A program made the translations under genes and the position numbers. The notes under the pieces are model-generated. The model had not been told where the DNA came from. It saw only the letters and a program-made list of their open reading frames with translations, and searched no databases. Shown one piece after another: positions 1 through 6,242 of a DNA stretch of 8,899 nt (within the stretch, counting starts at the first letter, position 1; every line of letters begins with the position of its first letter). Source of the stretch: an uncultured bacterium (GTDB taxonomy: Bacteria; Planctomycetota; Phycisphaerae; Phycisphaerales; SM1A02); contig CAIPQY010000404.1 in NCBI GenBank assembly GCA_903867275.1, positions 1 to 8,899 on the forward strand, read 5' to 3'.

Positions 1-731
1 ACCGCCTGTCGCAGCAGTCGCCATGCGCGCGCGCTGGCCGGAAGCGTGGGCAGCAGCGACAACTCGTTCGGCGCCGCGCCCACCAGCGTGTCCAGCAGCT
101 CGGCCAGCCGCTCGCCGCGTACGCGCGACAATCGCGCCTCGTGCAGCGACTGCGCGAGCCATGCGAATCCCTCCAGACGCGCCGCGCCCGCGATCGATCC
201 ATCGGCAAGCCACCGGTCGAGCGCCTGGGCCACGGCTTCCACTTCCTGCTCGGTGGCGGGCAGATCGCGCTCGAGATCGGCGACCGGCATGCGCTCGCAC
301 GCCTCGGGCACCATCGCCTGCAGTCGACGCAGCTCAGCCTCGTGCGTGGCGAGCCCCGCGCCCGCGCTGCGCCGCACGCTCACGCACGCGAAGTTCACGC
401 CAACCTGCGCCCCGCGTGGCCCTGGCGCGAACGAGAACGGGAACAACTGACACGCCACGGGCTTCGCGGCAAGGCCGTGCCGCGCGTGGATGCGGCACTT
501 GCCACCTTCGCCGAGAAAGATGCATGCACCATCCGCGCGCTGGCGCAGCCAACGACGCCCCGCGAACGCCACCCAGAATGGCTCGCCCAGTTCGGCATCC
601 CATCCCTGCGCCTGCACGCGCTCGAAGTCGTCGCCCCGAAGCTCGATCGTGAAGTCACGGCAGCAATCGCCGCAACCGTGGCAGCTGTATCGCTGCTCGG
701 GCACGCTCGGCATCAGCACGGGAAGTCGCAT
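1..731 (-). CDS. YkgJ-family cysteine-cluster (zinc/iron-chelating domain) protein, C-terminus cut by window edge
   Basis: I translated this frame by hand. It is open from an ATG at 731-729 to the left edge, giving 243 residues without a stop; the C-terminus lies outside. Near the N-terminus it shows the family signature CxxCxxCC (SCHGCGDCC, Cys17, 20, 23 and 24). Further conserved-looking cysteines follow: Cys70 (ACIFLG), Cys79 (GKCRIH), Cys94 (ACQLFPFSF) and Cys116. This matches the usual layout of a metal-binding cluster, then C-x-F-L, then C-x-I-H/Y, then C-x-x-F-P. Members are annotated as putative zinc- or iron-chelating proteins; their biochemical role is mostly unknown. There is no signal peptide or membrane segment, so it is probably cytoplasmic. 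Residues after about 120 are Ala/Leu/Glu/Arg-rich and probably helical. The start lies 3 bases after the rdgB stop, so it is the third gene of the minus-strand operon. Family assignment is fairly sure; function is not. Confidence 0.86.
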   Translation of the reverse strand, partial: MRLPVLMPSVPEQRYSCHGCGDCCRDFTIELRGDDFERVQAQGWDAELGEPFWVAFAGRRWLRQRADGACIFLGEGGKCRIHARHGLAAKPVACQLFPFSFAPGPRGAQVGVNFACVSVRRSAGAGLATHEAELRRLQAMVPEACERMPVADLERDLPATEQEVEAVAQALDRWLADGSIAGAARLEGFAWLAQSLHEARLSRVRGERLAELLDTLVGAAPNELSLLPTLPASARAWRLLRQA

Positions 732-734
732 GCA

Positions 735-1355
735 TCAGCCTAGGCGTCGGATCGCTTCGGCCATGGCGCGCGCCGCGTGACCGCGGTGGCTGCGCAGGTT
801 CTTGGCCTCGGGAGCCAGTTCCGCGCTCGAGCAACCAGCATCGTCGAGCCACAGCCACGGGTCGTAGCCGAATCCATGGTCGCCGCGCGGCACATCGGCG
901 ATGCGACCCTCGAAGGTGCCACGCGTTGTGGCCAGCACATGGCCATCGGCATCGGCCAGACACATGCAGCACACGAAGCGCGCCGCTCGCCGATCCGCCG
1001 GCACGCGTGCCATGCGCTCACGCAGCTTCGCGTTGTTGCGCGCATCGCGCTCGGCGCGTGCGCCTTCCGCCCCTGCCCACACCGCGCTGTCCACACCCGG
1101 CTCACCACCGAGCGCATCCACTTCCAATCCAGAATCATCGGCCAGCACGACACGACCAGTCGCCTTCGCGTAGGCCACGGCCTTGATGCGCGCATTGGCT
1201 TCGAACGTGCGCCCCGTCTCTTCCGGCTCGGCAAACGGGCCACCCACTTCGTCCAGTCCACGCAGCACGATGCCCATCGGGCCCAGGATGGCGCGGATCT
1301 CCTCCACCTTGTGCGGATTGCCCGTGGCCACCACGATGTCGCGCACCGCGCTCAC
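735..1355 (-). CDS. rdgB: Non-canonical purine NTP pyrophosphatase, RdgB/HAM1 family
   Basis: This enzyme hydrolyses dITP, XTP and ITP to monophosphates and pyrophosphate, keeping deaminated purines out of DNA and RNA in the cytoplasm. The 206-residue product is close to the family norm of about 200. Seen motifs are the N-terminal substrate loop TGNPHK (11-16), the central ADDSGLEVDALGG (72-84) with the acidic pair Asp73/Asp74 expected to bind metal and act in catalysis, GFGYDP (161-166), and the C-terminal SHRG (189-192). The frame stays open far upstream inside the carboxylase gene, but homology begins just before residue 8. I therefore take the GTG at 1355-1353, which overlaps the upstream stop in a GTGA arrangement typical of translational coupling. 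No clear Shine-Dalgarno precedes it; a second GTG three codons later is possible. The YkgJ-like gene follows after 3 bases. Confidence 0.95.
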   Translation of the reverse strand: MSAVRDIVVATGNPHKVEEIRAILGPMGIVLRGLDEVGGPFAEPEETGRTFEANARIKAVAYAKATGRVVLADDSGLEVDALGGEPGVDSAVWAGAEGARAERDARNNAKLRERMARVPADRRAARFVCCMCLADADGHVLATTRGTFEGRIADVPRGDHGFGYDPWLWLDDAGCSSAELAPEAKNLRSHRGHAARAMAEAIRRLG

Positions 1356-2995
1356 GTCTGCAGCACACCCGTGCGCAGCGGCGCGTCCATGGGCGCCATG
1401 TGCGCCAGCGCCAGCGCGAAACCCAGCTCCTCGCGCGTCTTCGCCGGCTCGATGATGCGGTCCACCCAGCCACGACTCGCCGCGTAGCGGATGTCCTGCT
1501 GCTCGGTGTAGCTCGCGGTGATCGCCTTCAGCAGCTGCGCGCGCATCGCCTCGTCCACCTTCTCGCCCTTGCGTTCGCGCGCCGCCAGATCGATCTGCAG
1601 CAGCGTGCCGGCCGCCTGCGCCGCACCCATCACGCTGCAGCGGGCACCAGGCCACGCGAGCGTCAGGAATGGATCGAAGGCGCGGCCGCACATCGCGTAG
1701 TTGCCGGCGCCGAAGCTGCCGCCCACGATCAGCGTGATCTTGGGCACCACGCAGTTGCTCATGGCGTTCACCATCTTGGCGCCCGCGCGGATGATGCCGC
1801 CCTGCTCGCTGTCGCGGCCCACCATGAAGCCGGTGGTGTCGTTCACGAACACGATCGGCACGCGCCGCTGGTTGCACTCCAGGATGAACCGGGCGGCCTT
1901 GTCGGCGCTGTCGTCGTAGATCACCGCGGGCATGTTCATCGACTTGCTCGGGCCCGCCTTGCCGCCCGGCATCTGCCGTTCGGTCATCTTGCGCTGATTG
2001 GCCACGATGCCGCACGGCAGCCCGTTGATCGTCGCATAGGCGCACACCAGGCTTCGTCCGTGCTCCGCGCGATATTCATCGAGCGAACCCTTGTCCACGA
2101 AGCACTTCAGCAGATCGACCATGTCGTATTGCTTCGCCGGGTCGCCGCTGAACACGTCCAGTGCATCGGCCTCGGGGCGCTCGGGGCCAGCCACCTTGCC
2201 ATCGGCCTTCGCCATCTTGCGCGCCGCGTTGTGCTTGGCCATCAGGCTGCGCAGGCGCGTGATGCAGCTTGGATCATCCTTCTCGCGGAAGTCGATCGTG
2301 CCGCTGATCTGCGCGTGCATCTGCGCACCGCCCAGTTCCTCGCTGGTCACTTCCTGACCGATCGCCGCCTTCACCAGCGCGGGGCCGGCCAGATACAGGC
2401 CGCTGCCCTCGGTCATCAGCAGCGTGTCGCACAGCACGGGCAGGTAGCCGCCGCCAGCCACGCAGTTGCCCATGATCGCCGCCATCTGCGGAATGCCCAT
2501 GCCGCTGTACACGGCGTTGTTTCGGAAGATGCGACCGAAGTCGTCGGTGTCGGGGAACACGTCCTCCTGCAACGGAAGGAACACGCCCGCGCTGTCCACC
2601 AGATACAGCAGCGGCAGTCGCGCGCGCTCCGCGATCATCTGCGCGCGGATGATCTTCTTGCAGGTCATCGGAAAGAACGCGCCAGCCTTCACGGTGGCAT
2701 CGTTCGCCACCACCATGCACGGACGCCCCTCCACCACGCCAAGCGTGGTCACCACGCCGGCCGCAGGAGCGCCGCCGTACTCGCGGTACATGTTCCAGGC
2801 GGAGAGAAGTCCGCACTCAAGACGCGGCGTGCCCTTGTCCAGCAGCAGGTCGATGCGCTCGCGGGCCGTCAGTCGGCCGTGGCGGTGCTGTCGCTCGATG
2901 CCGGAGGGGCCTCCCCCCTGTTCCACCTTGGCGGCTTCGGCCAGATAGGCGTTGACGGCGTCTCGAAGGGTGCTGGGAGCTGCTGCAGCGGTCAT
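1352..2995 (-). CDS. Acyl-CoA carboxylase, carboxyltransferase (beta) subunit
   Basis: The 547-residue protein is a complete biotin-dependent carboxyltransferase subunit of the crotonase-like fold. It would move the carboxyl group from biotin to an acyl-CoA. Visible landmarks in order: RERIDLLLD (45-53); the N-terminal domain segment VANDATVKAG then LVDSAGVFLP; the first oxyanion/biotin-side loop GNCVAGGGY (176-184); and in the C-terminal domain the second loop GGSFGAGNY (425-433), then MCGRAFDP and a WPGARCSVMG stretch. The ending RGWVDRIIEP..TREEL is also typical. The pattern resembles methylcrotonyl-/geranyl-CoA carboxylase beta subunits more than acetyl-CoA AccD, which carries a zinc finger; propionyl-CoA or another acyl-CoA cannot be excluded. 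No biotin carboxylase or biotin carrier gene is in the window, so the alpha subunit must be elsewhere. It is first in a three-gene operon and divergent from rpsO. The ATG is preceded by a C run, not a Shine-Dalgarno. Confidence 0.93.
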   Translation of the reverse strand: MTAAAAPSTLRDAVNAYLAEAAKVEQGGGPSGIERQHRHGRLTARERIDLLLDKGTPRLECGLLSAWNMYREYGGAPAAGVVTTLGVVEGRPCMVVANDATVKAGAFFPMTCKKIIRAQMIAERARLPLLYLVDSAGVFLPLQEDVFPDTDDFGRIFRNNAVYSGMGIPQMAAIMGNCVAGGGYLPVLCDTLLMTEGSGLYLAGPALVKAAIGQEVTSEELGGAQMHAQISGTIDFREKDDPSCITRLRSLMAKHNAARKMAKADGKVAGPERPEADALDVFSGDPAKQYDMVDLLKCFVDKGSLDEYRAEHGRSLVCAYATINGLPCGIVANQRKMTERQMPGGKAGPSKSMNMPAVIYDDSADKAARFILECNQRRVPIVFVNDTTGFMVGRDSEQGGIIRAGAKMVNAMSNCVVPKITLIVGGSFGAGNYAMCGRAFDPFLTLAWPGARCSVMGAAQAAGTLLQIDLAARERKGEKVDEAMRAQLLKAITASYTEQQDIRYAASRGWVDRIIEPAKTREELGFALALAHMAPMDAPLRTGVLQT

Positions 2996-3082
2996 GGGGG
3001 GTCAGAATAGGGGGTTTTGGGGCCTTCCATGCCGCGCGCGGGCGGTTCGCACGGGTTTCGCAACCCCCCCTGAAGGCATGTC

Positions 3083-3112
3083 TTGCGGAGAGAGGTCCGT
3101 TTCGATTACACT
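3083..3112 (+). promoter_or_regulatory. Predicted sigma-70-like promoter of rpsO(-pnp)
   Basis: TTGCGG (3083-3088) and TACACT (3107-3112) are separated by 18 bases. The -35 matches TTGACA at four of six positions and the -10 matches TATAAT at four of six. Transcription would start near 3119-3122, giving a leader of about 30 bases before the rpsO ATG. The call is from pattern only. Confidence 0.55.
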
Positions 3113-3134
3113 CGCCCCTCCAAAACTTCCCCAA
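3105..3134 (-). promoter_or_regulatory. Candidate sigma-70-like promoter for the carboxylase-rdgB-ykgJ operon
   Basis: On the minus strand, TTGGGG (3134-3129), an 18-base spacer and TGTAAT (3110-3105, five of six matches to TATAAT) form a plausible promoter. It would start RNA near 3098 and give a leader of roughly 100 bases. Its -10 shares four base pairs with the -10 of the rpsO promoter on the other strand. A second candidate -10, TATTCT at 3009-3004, lies only 8 bases from the ATG and would give an almost leaderless RNA. Confidence 0.4.
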
Positions 3135-3152
3135 AGAGAGACGAACGGAACC

Positions 3153-3419
3153 ATGATTTCAGCCACCGCCAAGAAGAAGGCCATCTCCACCAGCAAGCGC
3201 CATGACACCGACTCGGGCAGCCCCGAAGTGCAGGTGTCGGTGCTCACCGAGCGCATCGTGTCGCTCCAGGATCACTTCAAGTCCAACCCCAAGGATCACG
3301 GCAGCCGCCGCGGTCTTCTGCTGATGGTTGGCCAGCGCAACCGACTGCTCCGCTACCTGTCGCAGGTGGACCGTGAGCGTTACAACGCGTTGATCCAGAA
3401 ACTCGGCCTGCGCAAGTAA
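3153..3419 (+). CDS. rpsO: 30S ribosomal protein S15 (uS15)
   Basis: S15 is a primary binder of the 16S rRNA central domain and a bridge protein at the subunit interface. The 88 residues match the family length (89 in E. coli). The characteristic central and C-terminal segments are present: DTDSGSPEVQVSVLTERI (18-35), the rRNA-contacting HFKSNPKDHGSRRGLL (41-56), where His41, Asp48 and Ser51 correspond to residues known to contact 16S rRNA, and the ending RYNALIQKLGLRK. The frame is open upstream, but homology and length select the ATG at 3153. The purine-rich AGAGAG at 3135-3140 is a weak, rather distant ribosome site. It is followed after 139 bases by pnp, the pairing found in very many bacteria. 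In E. coli S15 represses its own translation through a leader structure; the short leader here shows no obvious equivalent. Confidence 0.98.
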   Translation: MISATAKKKAISTSKRHDTDSGSPEVQVSVLTERIVSLQDHFKSNPKDHGSRRGLLLMVGQRNRLLRYLSQVDRERYNALIQKLGLRK

Positions 3420-3431
3420 GTCAGGCACCCC

Positions 3432-3459
3432 CGCCCACGGCCGATGGCGGCAGTGGGCG
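3432..3459 (+). promoter_or_regulatory. Hairpin in the rpsO-pnp intergenic region (possible RNA processing site)
   Basis: CGCCCAC (3432-3438) pairs with GTGGGCG (3453-3459). Inside, GCCG (3440-3443) pairs with CGGC (3448-3451), with one G/A mismatch between the helices and an ATGG tetraloop. There is no T tract after it, so it does not look like a terminator. In E. coli the same intergenic region holds an RNase III-cut stem used in pnp autoregulation; a similar role here is inference from position. Confidence 0.5.
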
Positions 3460-3493
3460 ATGCGCGTTCAAGCAAAGCGCGTCTCGCCTTCTG

Positions 3494-3523
3494 CCCCCCT
3501 GGTCGCAGGGCGGGGTCTCTTTC
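3494..3523 (+). terminator. Weak terminator-like hairpin between rpsO and pnp
   Basis: CCCCCCT (3494-3500) can pair with AGGG and GGG (3507-3514, one bulged C) around the loop GGTCGC. A pyrimidine stretch TCTCTTTC (3516-3523) follows. This could cause partial termination or pausing after rpsO, or be part of a pnp leader structure. The stem is short and the tail is mixed C/T, so confidence is low. Confidence 0.35.
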
Positions 3524-3544
3524 ACTCCATTCTCACATCCAACC

Positions 3545-3550
3545 AGGAGA
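3545..3550 (+). promoter_or_regulatory. Shine-Dalgarno site of pnp (decides the start)
   Basis: AGGAGA lies 8 bases before the ATG at 3559. The pnp frame is open further upstream, with an in-frame ATG at 3460, but that ATG overlaps the intergenic hairpin and has no ribosome site. This site fixes the start at 3559. Confidence 0.85.
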
Positions 3551-3558
3551 CCCAAACC

Positions 3559-5724
3559 ATGGGCAAGCATGTTCCAGCAACCGTCGAGACTCAGATCGGC
3601 GGACGCACCTTCAAGCTCGAGACCGGCAAGGTGGCCAAGTTGGCCAGCGGCGCCGTCATGTGCACCTTCGGCGAGACCGTGGTGCTCGCCACCGCCGTGC
3701 GCGCCAATCCGCGCGCGGGCATCGACTTCTTCCCGCTGACCTGCGACTACCGCGAGAAGTACCCCGCGGTCGGCCGCTTCCCGGGTGGCTTCCGCAAGCG
3801 CGAAGGCGCCCCGACCGAGAAGGAAATCCTCACCATGCGGATGATCGATCGGCCGATCCGTCCGCTGTTCCCCGAGGGATTCCTGGACGAGATCCAGCTG
3901 CAGACCATCGTGCTCAGCCATGACGGCCAGACCGATGCCGACGTGATCGCCTGCACCGCGGCCAGCGCTGCGCTCAGCATCACCGACGCGCCGTTCCAGG
4001 GCCCGCTGGCCACCGTGCGCGTGGGACGCATCCACACCGAGAGCGGCCCGCAGTTCGTGATCAACCCCAGCGTGGCGCAGCTCGAGTTCAGCGACCTTGA
4101 TCTGGTGCTCTCGGGCCACAAGGACGGCATCAACATGATCGAGGTGGGCGCCGCCGAGATCAGCGAGGCCGACATGCTGGCCGCGATCCGCTTCGGCTAC
4201 GACGAGGGCATCAAGCCCCTGATCGACCTCATCAACAAGCTGCGCGAAGCCTGCCAGGCCCCCAGCGTTCGTCTGGGCGAAGTGATGCTGCCCAGCACCG
4301 AGACCTTCGCCAAGGTGAAGTCGGTGGTCGGCGACGAGCTGCGCAAGGCCCGTCAGATCACCGGCAAGCAGCACCGCAACGACGAGGTGGATCGTCTGCG
4401 CAAGTGGATGATCGAGAACCACTTCAACATCCCCGCCGGCCTCTCCTACAGCGACCACATGGCCGCCGAGAAGAAGCAGCGCGAGGCGAAGGAAGCCTTC
4501 CGCATCCTCGAGAAGAAGCTCACGCACGATCTCGCCGGCAACATGAACATCCGCCCGGATGGTCGTGGTCTGAAGCAGATCCGTCCGCTGGACATGTCGG
4601 TGGGCCTGCTGCCCCGCACCCACGGCAGCGCGTTCTTCCAGCGTGGCGAGACGCAGAGCGTGGTCACCTGCGTGCTTGGCACCATCAAGGACGAGCAGAT
4701 CGTGGACGGTCTGCTGCCCGAGTACGCCAAGAAGTTCTACCTGCACTACAACTTCCCCCCCTTCTGCACCGGTGAAGCCGGCCGCATCACGGGTCCGGGT
4801 CGTCGCGAGATCGGCCACGGCGCCCTCGCGGAGCGCAGCCTGCTGGCGATCCTGCCCAGCCCCGAGGACTTCCCCTACACCATCCGCGTGGTCAGCGAGA
4901 TCACCGAGAGCAACGGCAGCAGCAGCATGGCCAGCGTGTGCGGCGGCTGCCTGGCGATGATGGATGCAGGCGTGCCCATCAAGGCCACCTGCGCCGGCAT
5001 CAGCGTGGGTCGCTTCACCAGCAGCGAAGGCAAGGTGACGCACGTCACCGACATCGTGGGTGAAGAGGACTTCTTCGGCGAGATGGACTTCAAGGTGAGC
5101 GGCACCCGCGAGGGCATCACCGGCATCCAGCTCGACCTGAAGGCCCGCGGCCTCGGCATCGACGAGATCACGAAGGTGCTGGACCAGGCCCGCGAAGGCC
5201 GCCTCCAGATCATCGACCAGATGGAGTCGGTCATCGCCAAGCCGCGTGCGGACATCAGCCAGCTCGCGCCGCGCATCACCAAGGTCAAGATCGATCCGGA
5301 GAAGATCGGCAAGCTCATCGGCCCGGGCGGCAAGACCATCCGCGGCATCCAGGAGCGCACCGGCTGCCAGATCGACGTGGAAGAGGACGGCACCGTGTTC
5401 ATCGCCAGCGCCGACGCGTCCAAGGCCGCGCAGGCCAAGGCCGAGGTCGAGGCGCTGGGAGCCGAGATCAAGGTGGGCAGCGTGTTCGAGGGCAAGGTCG
5501 TGGCCATCAAGGAGTTCGGCGCCTTCGTGGAGCTGGTCCCCGGCACCGACGGCATGTGCCACATCAGCGAACTGGCGCACGGCTACGTGAAGGCCGTCAC
5601 CGACCAGGTCAAGATGGGTGATGTCATCAAGGTGAAGGTCATCAACGTGGACGAAAACGGCCGCATCAAGCTCAGCCGCAAGGCCCTGATGCCCCAGCCC
5701 GAAGCGCCCGCCAAGACCGCCTGA
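3559..5724 (+). CDS. pnp: Polynucleotide phosphorylase (polyribonucleotide nucleotidyltransferase)
   Basis: PNPase degrades RNA 3' to 5' using phosphate and can run in reverse to add tails; it works in the cytoplasm as a trimer, often in a degradosome. The 721 residues contain the full architecture: first RNase PH core (about 10-150, with IDRPIRPLFPEGF), an all-helical linker (about 150-310), a second catalytic RNase PH core (about 325-545), a KH domain (about 575-630, GPGG loop at 588-591) and a C-terminal S1 domain (about 637-707). Catalytic-core motifs are RTHGSA (353-358), HYNFPPF, GRREIGHG, the phosphate-binding SSS (454-456) and EEDFFGEMDFK, in which Asp504, Asp510 and Lys512 match the E. 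coli catalytic Asp486, Asp492 and Lys494. Two nearby acidic positions that are Asp in E. coli are Glu here, a mild change. It sits downstream of rpsO and is probably cotranscribed with it. Confidence 0.98.
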   Translation: MGKHVPATVETQIGGRTFKLETGKVAKLASGAVMCTFGETVVLATAVRANPRAGIDFFPLTCDYREKYPAVGRFPGGFRKREGAPTEKEILTMRMIDRPIRPLFPEGFLDEIQLQTIVLSHDGQTDADVIACTAASAALSITDAPFQGPLATVRVGRIHTESGPQFVINPSVAQLEFSDLDLVLSGHKDGINMIEVGAAEISEADMLAAIRFGYDEGIKPLIDLINKLREACQAPSVRLGEVMLPSTETFAKVKSVVGDELRKARQITGKQHRNDEVDRLRKWMIENHFNIPAGLSYSDHMAAEKKQREAKEAFRILEKKLTHDLAGNMNIRPDGRGLKQIRPLDMSVGLLPRTHGSAFFQRGETQSVVTCVLGTIKDEQIVDGLLPEYAKKFYLHYNFPPFCTGEAGRITGPGRREIGHGALAERSLLAILPSPEDFPYTIRVVSEITESNGSSSMASVCGGCLAMMDAGVPIKATCAGISVGRFTSSEGKVTHVTDIVGEEDFFGEMDFKVSGTREGITGIQLDLKARGLGIDEITKVLDQAREGRLQIIDQMESVIAKPRADISQLAPRITKVKIDPEKIGKLIGPGGKTIRGIQERTGCQIDVEEDGTVFIASADASKAAQAKAEVEALGAEIKVGSVFEGKVVAIKEFGAFVELVPGTDGMCHISELAHGYVKAVTDQVKMGDVIKVKVINVDENGRIKLSRKALMPQPEAPAKTA

Positions 5725-5763
5725 ACCCGCCCCCGGACGGCAGTCGGAACCACTCAAAACCAC

Positions 5764-5809
5764 CCGCCCGGTGCCCCGTAACTTCGGGGTGCCGGGCGGA
5801 TTTCATTCC
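5764..5809 (+). terminator. Strong intrinsic terminator-like hairpin after pnp
   Basis: CCGCCCGGTGCCCCG (5764-5778) pairs over 15 positions (13 Watson-Crick, two G-T) with CGGGGTGCCGGGCGG (5785-5799) around the loop TAACTT. ATTTCATTCC follows, a modest T-rich tail. It starts 39 bases after the pnp stop and precedes the next promoter, so it probably ends the rpsO-pnp transcript. Confidence 0.8.
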
Positions 5810-5835
5810 AAGGCGAAAGTTCTCCGGACTCTGAC

Positions 5836-5864
5836 TTGCGGAGTGCCCGTTTCTGGGGCAGAAT
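5836..5864 (+). promoter_or_regulatory. Predicted sigma-70-like promoter of the cold-shock gene
   Basis: TTGCGG (5836-5841), a 17-base spacer and CAGAAT (5859-5864) match the -35 and -10 consensus at four of six positions each. RNA would start near 5871 and carry a leader of about 44 bases, much shorter than the long thermosensing leader of E. coli cspA. The position directly after the pnp terminator supports the call. Confidence 0.55.
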
Positions 5865-5901
5865 GGCTCCGTTACGACTCGGTCAAGACGAGGTCATCCT
5901 C

Positions 5902-5906
5902 GGGAG
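5902..5906 (+). promoter_or_regulatory. Shine-Dalgarno site of the cold-shock gene (decides the start)
   Basis: GGGAG lies 8 bases before the ATG at 5915. The frame is open upstream to 5771, but that stretch covers the pnp terminator and the promoter, so the ATG at 5915 is the start. Confidence 0.75.
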
Positions 5907-5914
5907 CCCCACTC

Positions 5915-6175
5915 ATGAGCGAAACAACTGAACTGTCCAACATCGAAGGTGCCGTCAAGTGGTTCGATCCACGAAAGGGTTACGGCTTCATCGTCGGCCC
6001 TGAGGGTCAGGACATCTTCGTGCACTTCTCGGTGATCGATCAGGCCGAAGGCTTCAAGACCTTGCGCGATGGAGAGAGCGTTCGCTACTCCGCCAGCAAG
6101 GGCCAGAAGGGCTGGTCCGCCACGGCGGTGAAGAGCACCCGCGTGGCGGTCGACGCCCCCGCGCAGGCCAACTGA
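5915..6175 (+). CDS. Cold-shock domain (CspA-type) nucleic-acid-binding protein
   Basis: The 86-residue protein is a single cold-shock domain: a five-stranded OB-fold barrel that binds single-stranded RNA or DNA and loosens RNA structure. Motifs seen are GAVKWFDPRKGYGFI (12-26), containing RNP1 (KGYGFI, 21-26), and RNP2 DIFVHFS (33-39). The usual basic, glycine-rich end of the domain (SKGQKGWSATAV) follows, and a short tail rich in Ala/Val closes the protein. It is slightly longer than E. coli CspA (70 residues), with about ten extra residues at the N-terminus and a short C-terminal tail. It has its own promoter and terminator, so it is probably a single-gene unit. Whether it is cold-induced or constitutive cannot be told from sequence. 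Sitting after rpsO-pnp, it fits an RNA-metabolism neighbourhood. Confidence 0.96.
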   Translation: MSETTELSNIEGAVKWFDPRKGYGFIVGPEGQDIFVHFSVIDQAEGFKTLRDGESVRYSASKGQKGWSATAVKSTRVAVDAPAQAN

Positions 6176-6197
6176 CCGAATCCCCATTCGTCCACCG

Positions 6198-6240
6198 CGA
6201 CGCGGCTGCGCCTGATCGGCGCCTCCGCGTCGTTTCACTT
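6198..6240 (+). terminator. Intrinsic terminator-like hairpin after the cold-shock gene
   Basis: CGACGCGG (6198-6205) pairs with CCGCGTCG (6225-6232) over 8 base pairs. After a CT/CT internal loop, GCGCC (6208-6212) pairs with GGCGC (6218-6222) around the loop TGATC. TTTCACTTT follows directly. It is 22 bases past the stop and only about 10 bases before the kinase ATG, so it should limit readthrough into that gene. Confidence 0.75.
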
Positions 6241-6242
6241 TC

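Noticed and set aside
23..743. Plus-strand frames of about 130-210 codons at the left edge
   Set aside because: The minus-strand frame with the CxxCxxCC cluster explains the region. The plus-strand products are Arg/Pro/Ala-rich without motifs.
1356..2045. Upstream extension of the rdgB frame inside the carboxylase gene
   Set aside because: Homology to RdgB begins at the GTG at 1355. The extension overlaps the carboxyltransferase core and has no family similarity.
1400..3010. A 536-codon plus-strand frame across the carboxylase gene
   Set aside because: It is antisense to a clear carboxyltransferase and very rich in His, Ala and Arg, as expected of a shadow frame. No ribosome site or known motif.
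2996..3022. G-quadruplex in the divergent promoter region
   Set aside because: Only three G tracts of four or more are present and one loop is 8 bases, so a standard four-tract motif is absent.
2952..3152. N-terminal extension of S15
   Set aside because: It would run through the promoter region and more than exceed the family length. The ATG at 3153 gives a standard 88-residue S15.
3460..3558. N-terminal extension of PNPase from an ATG at 3460
   Set aside because: It overlaps the intergenic hairpins, lacks a ribosome site, and the AGGAGA before 3559 plus family homology fix the later start.
3421..5763. A 780-codon open frame on the minus strand across the whole of pnp
   Set aside because: It is the antisense shadow of pnp: G/C at third codon positions removes stops on the opposite strand. 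Its product is repetitive, rich in Leu, Ala, Asp and His, and shows no family motif.
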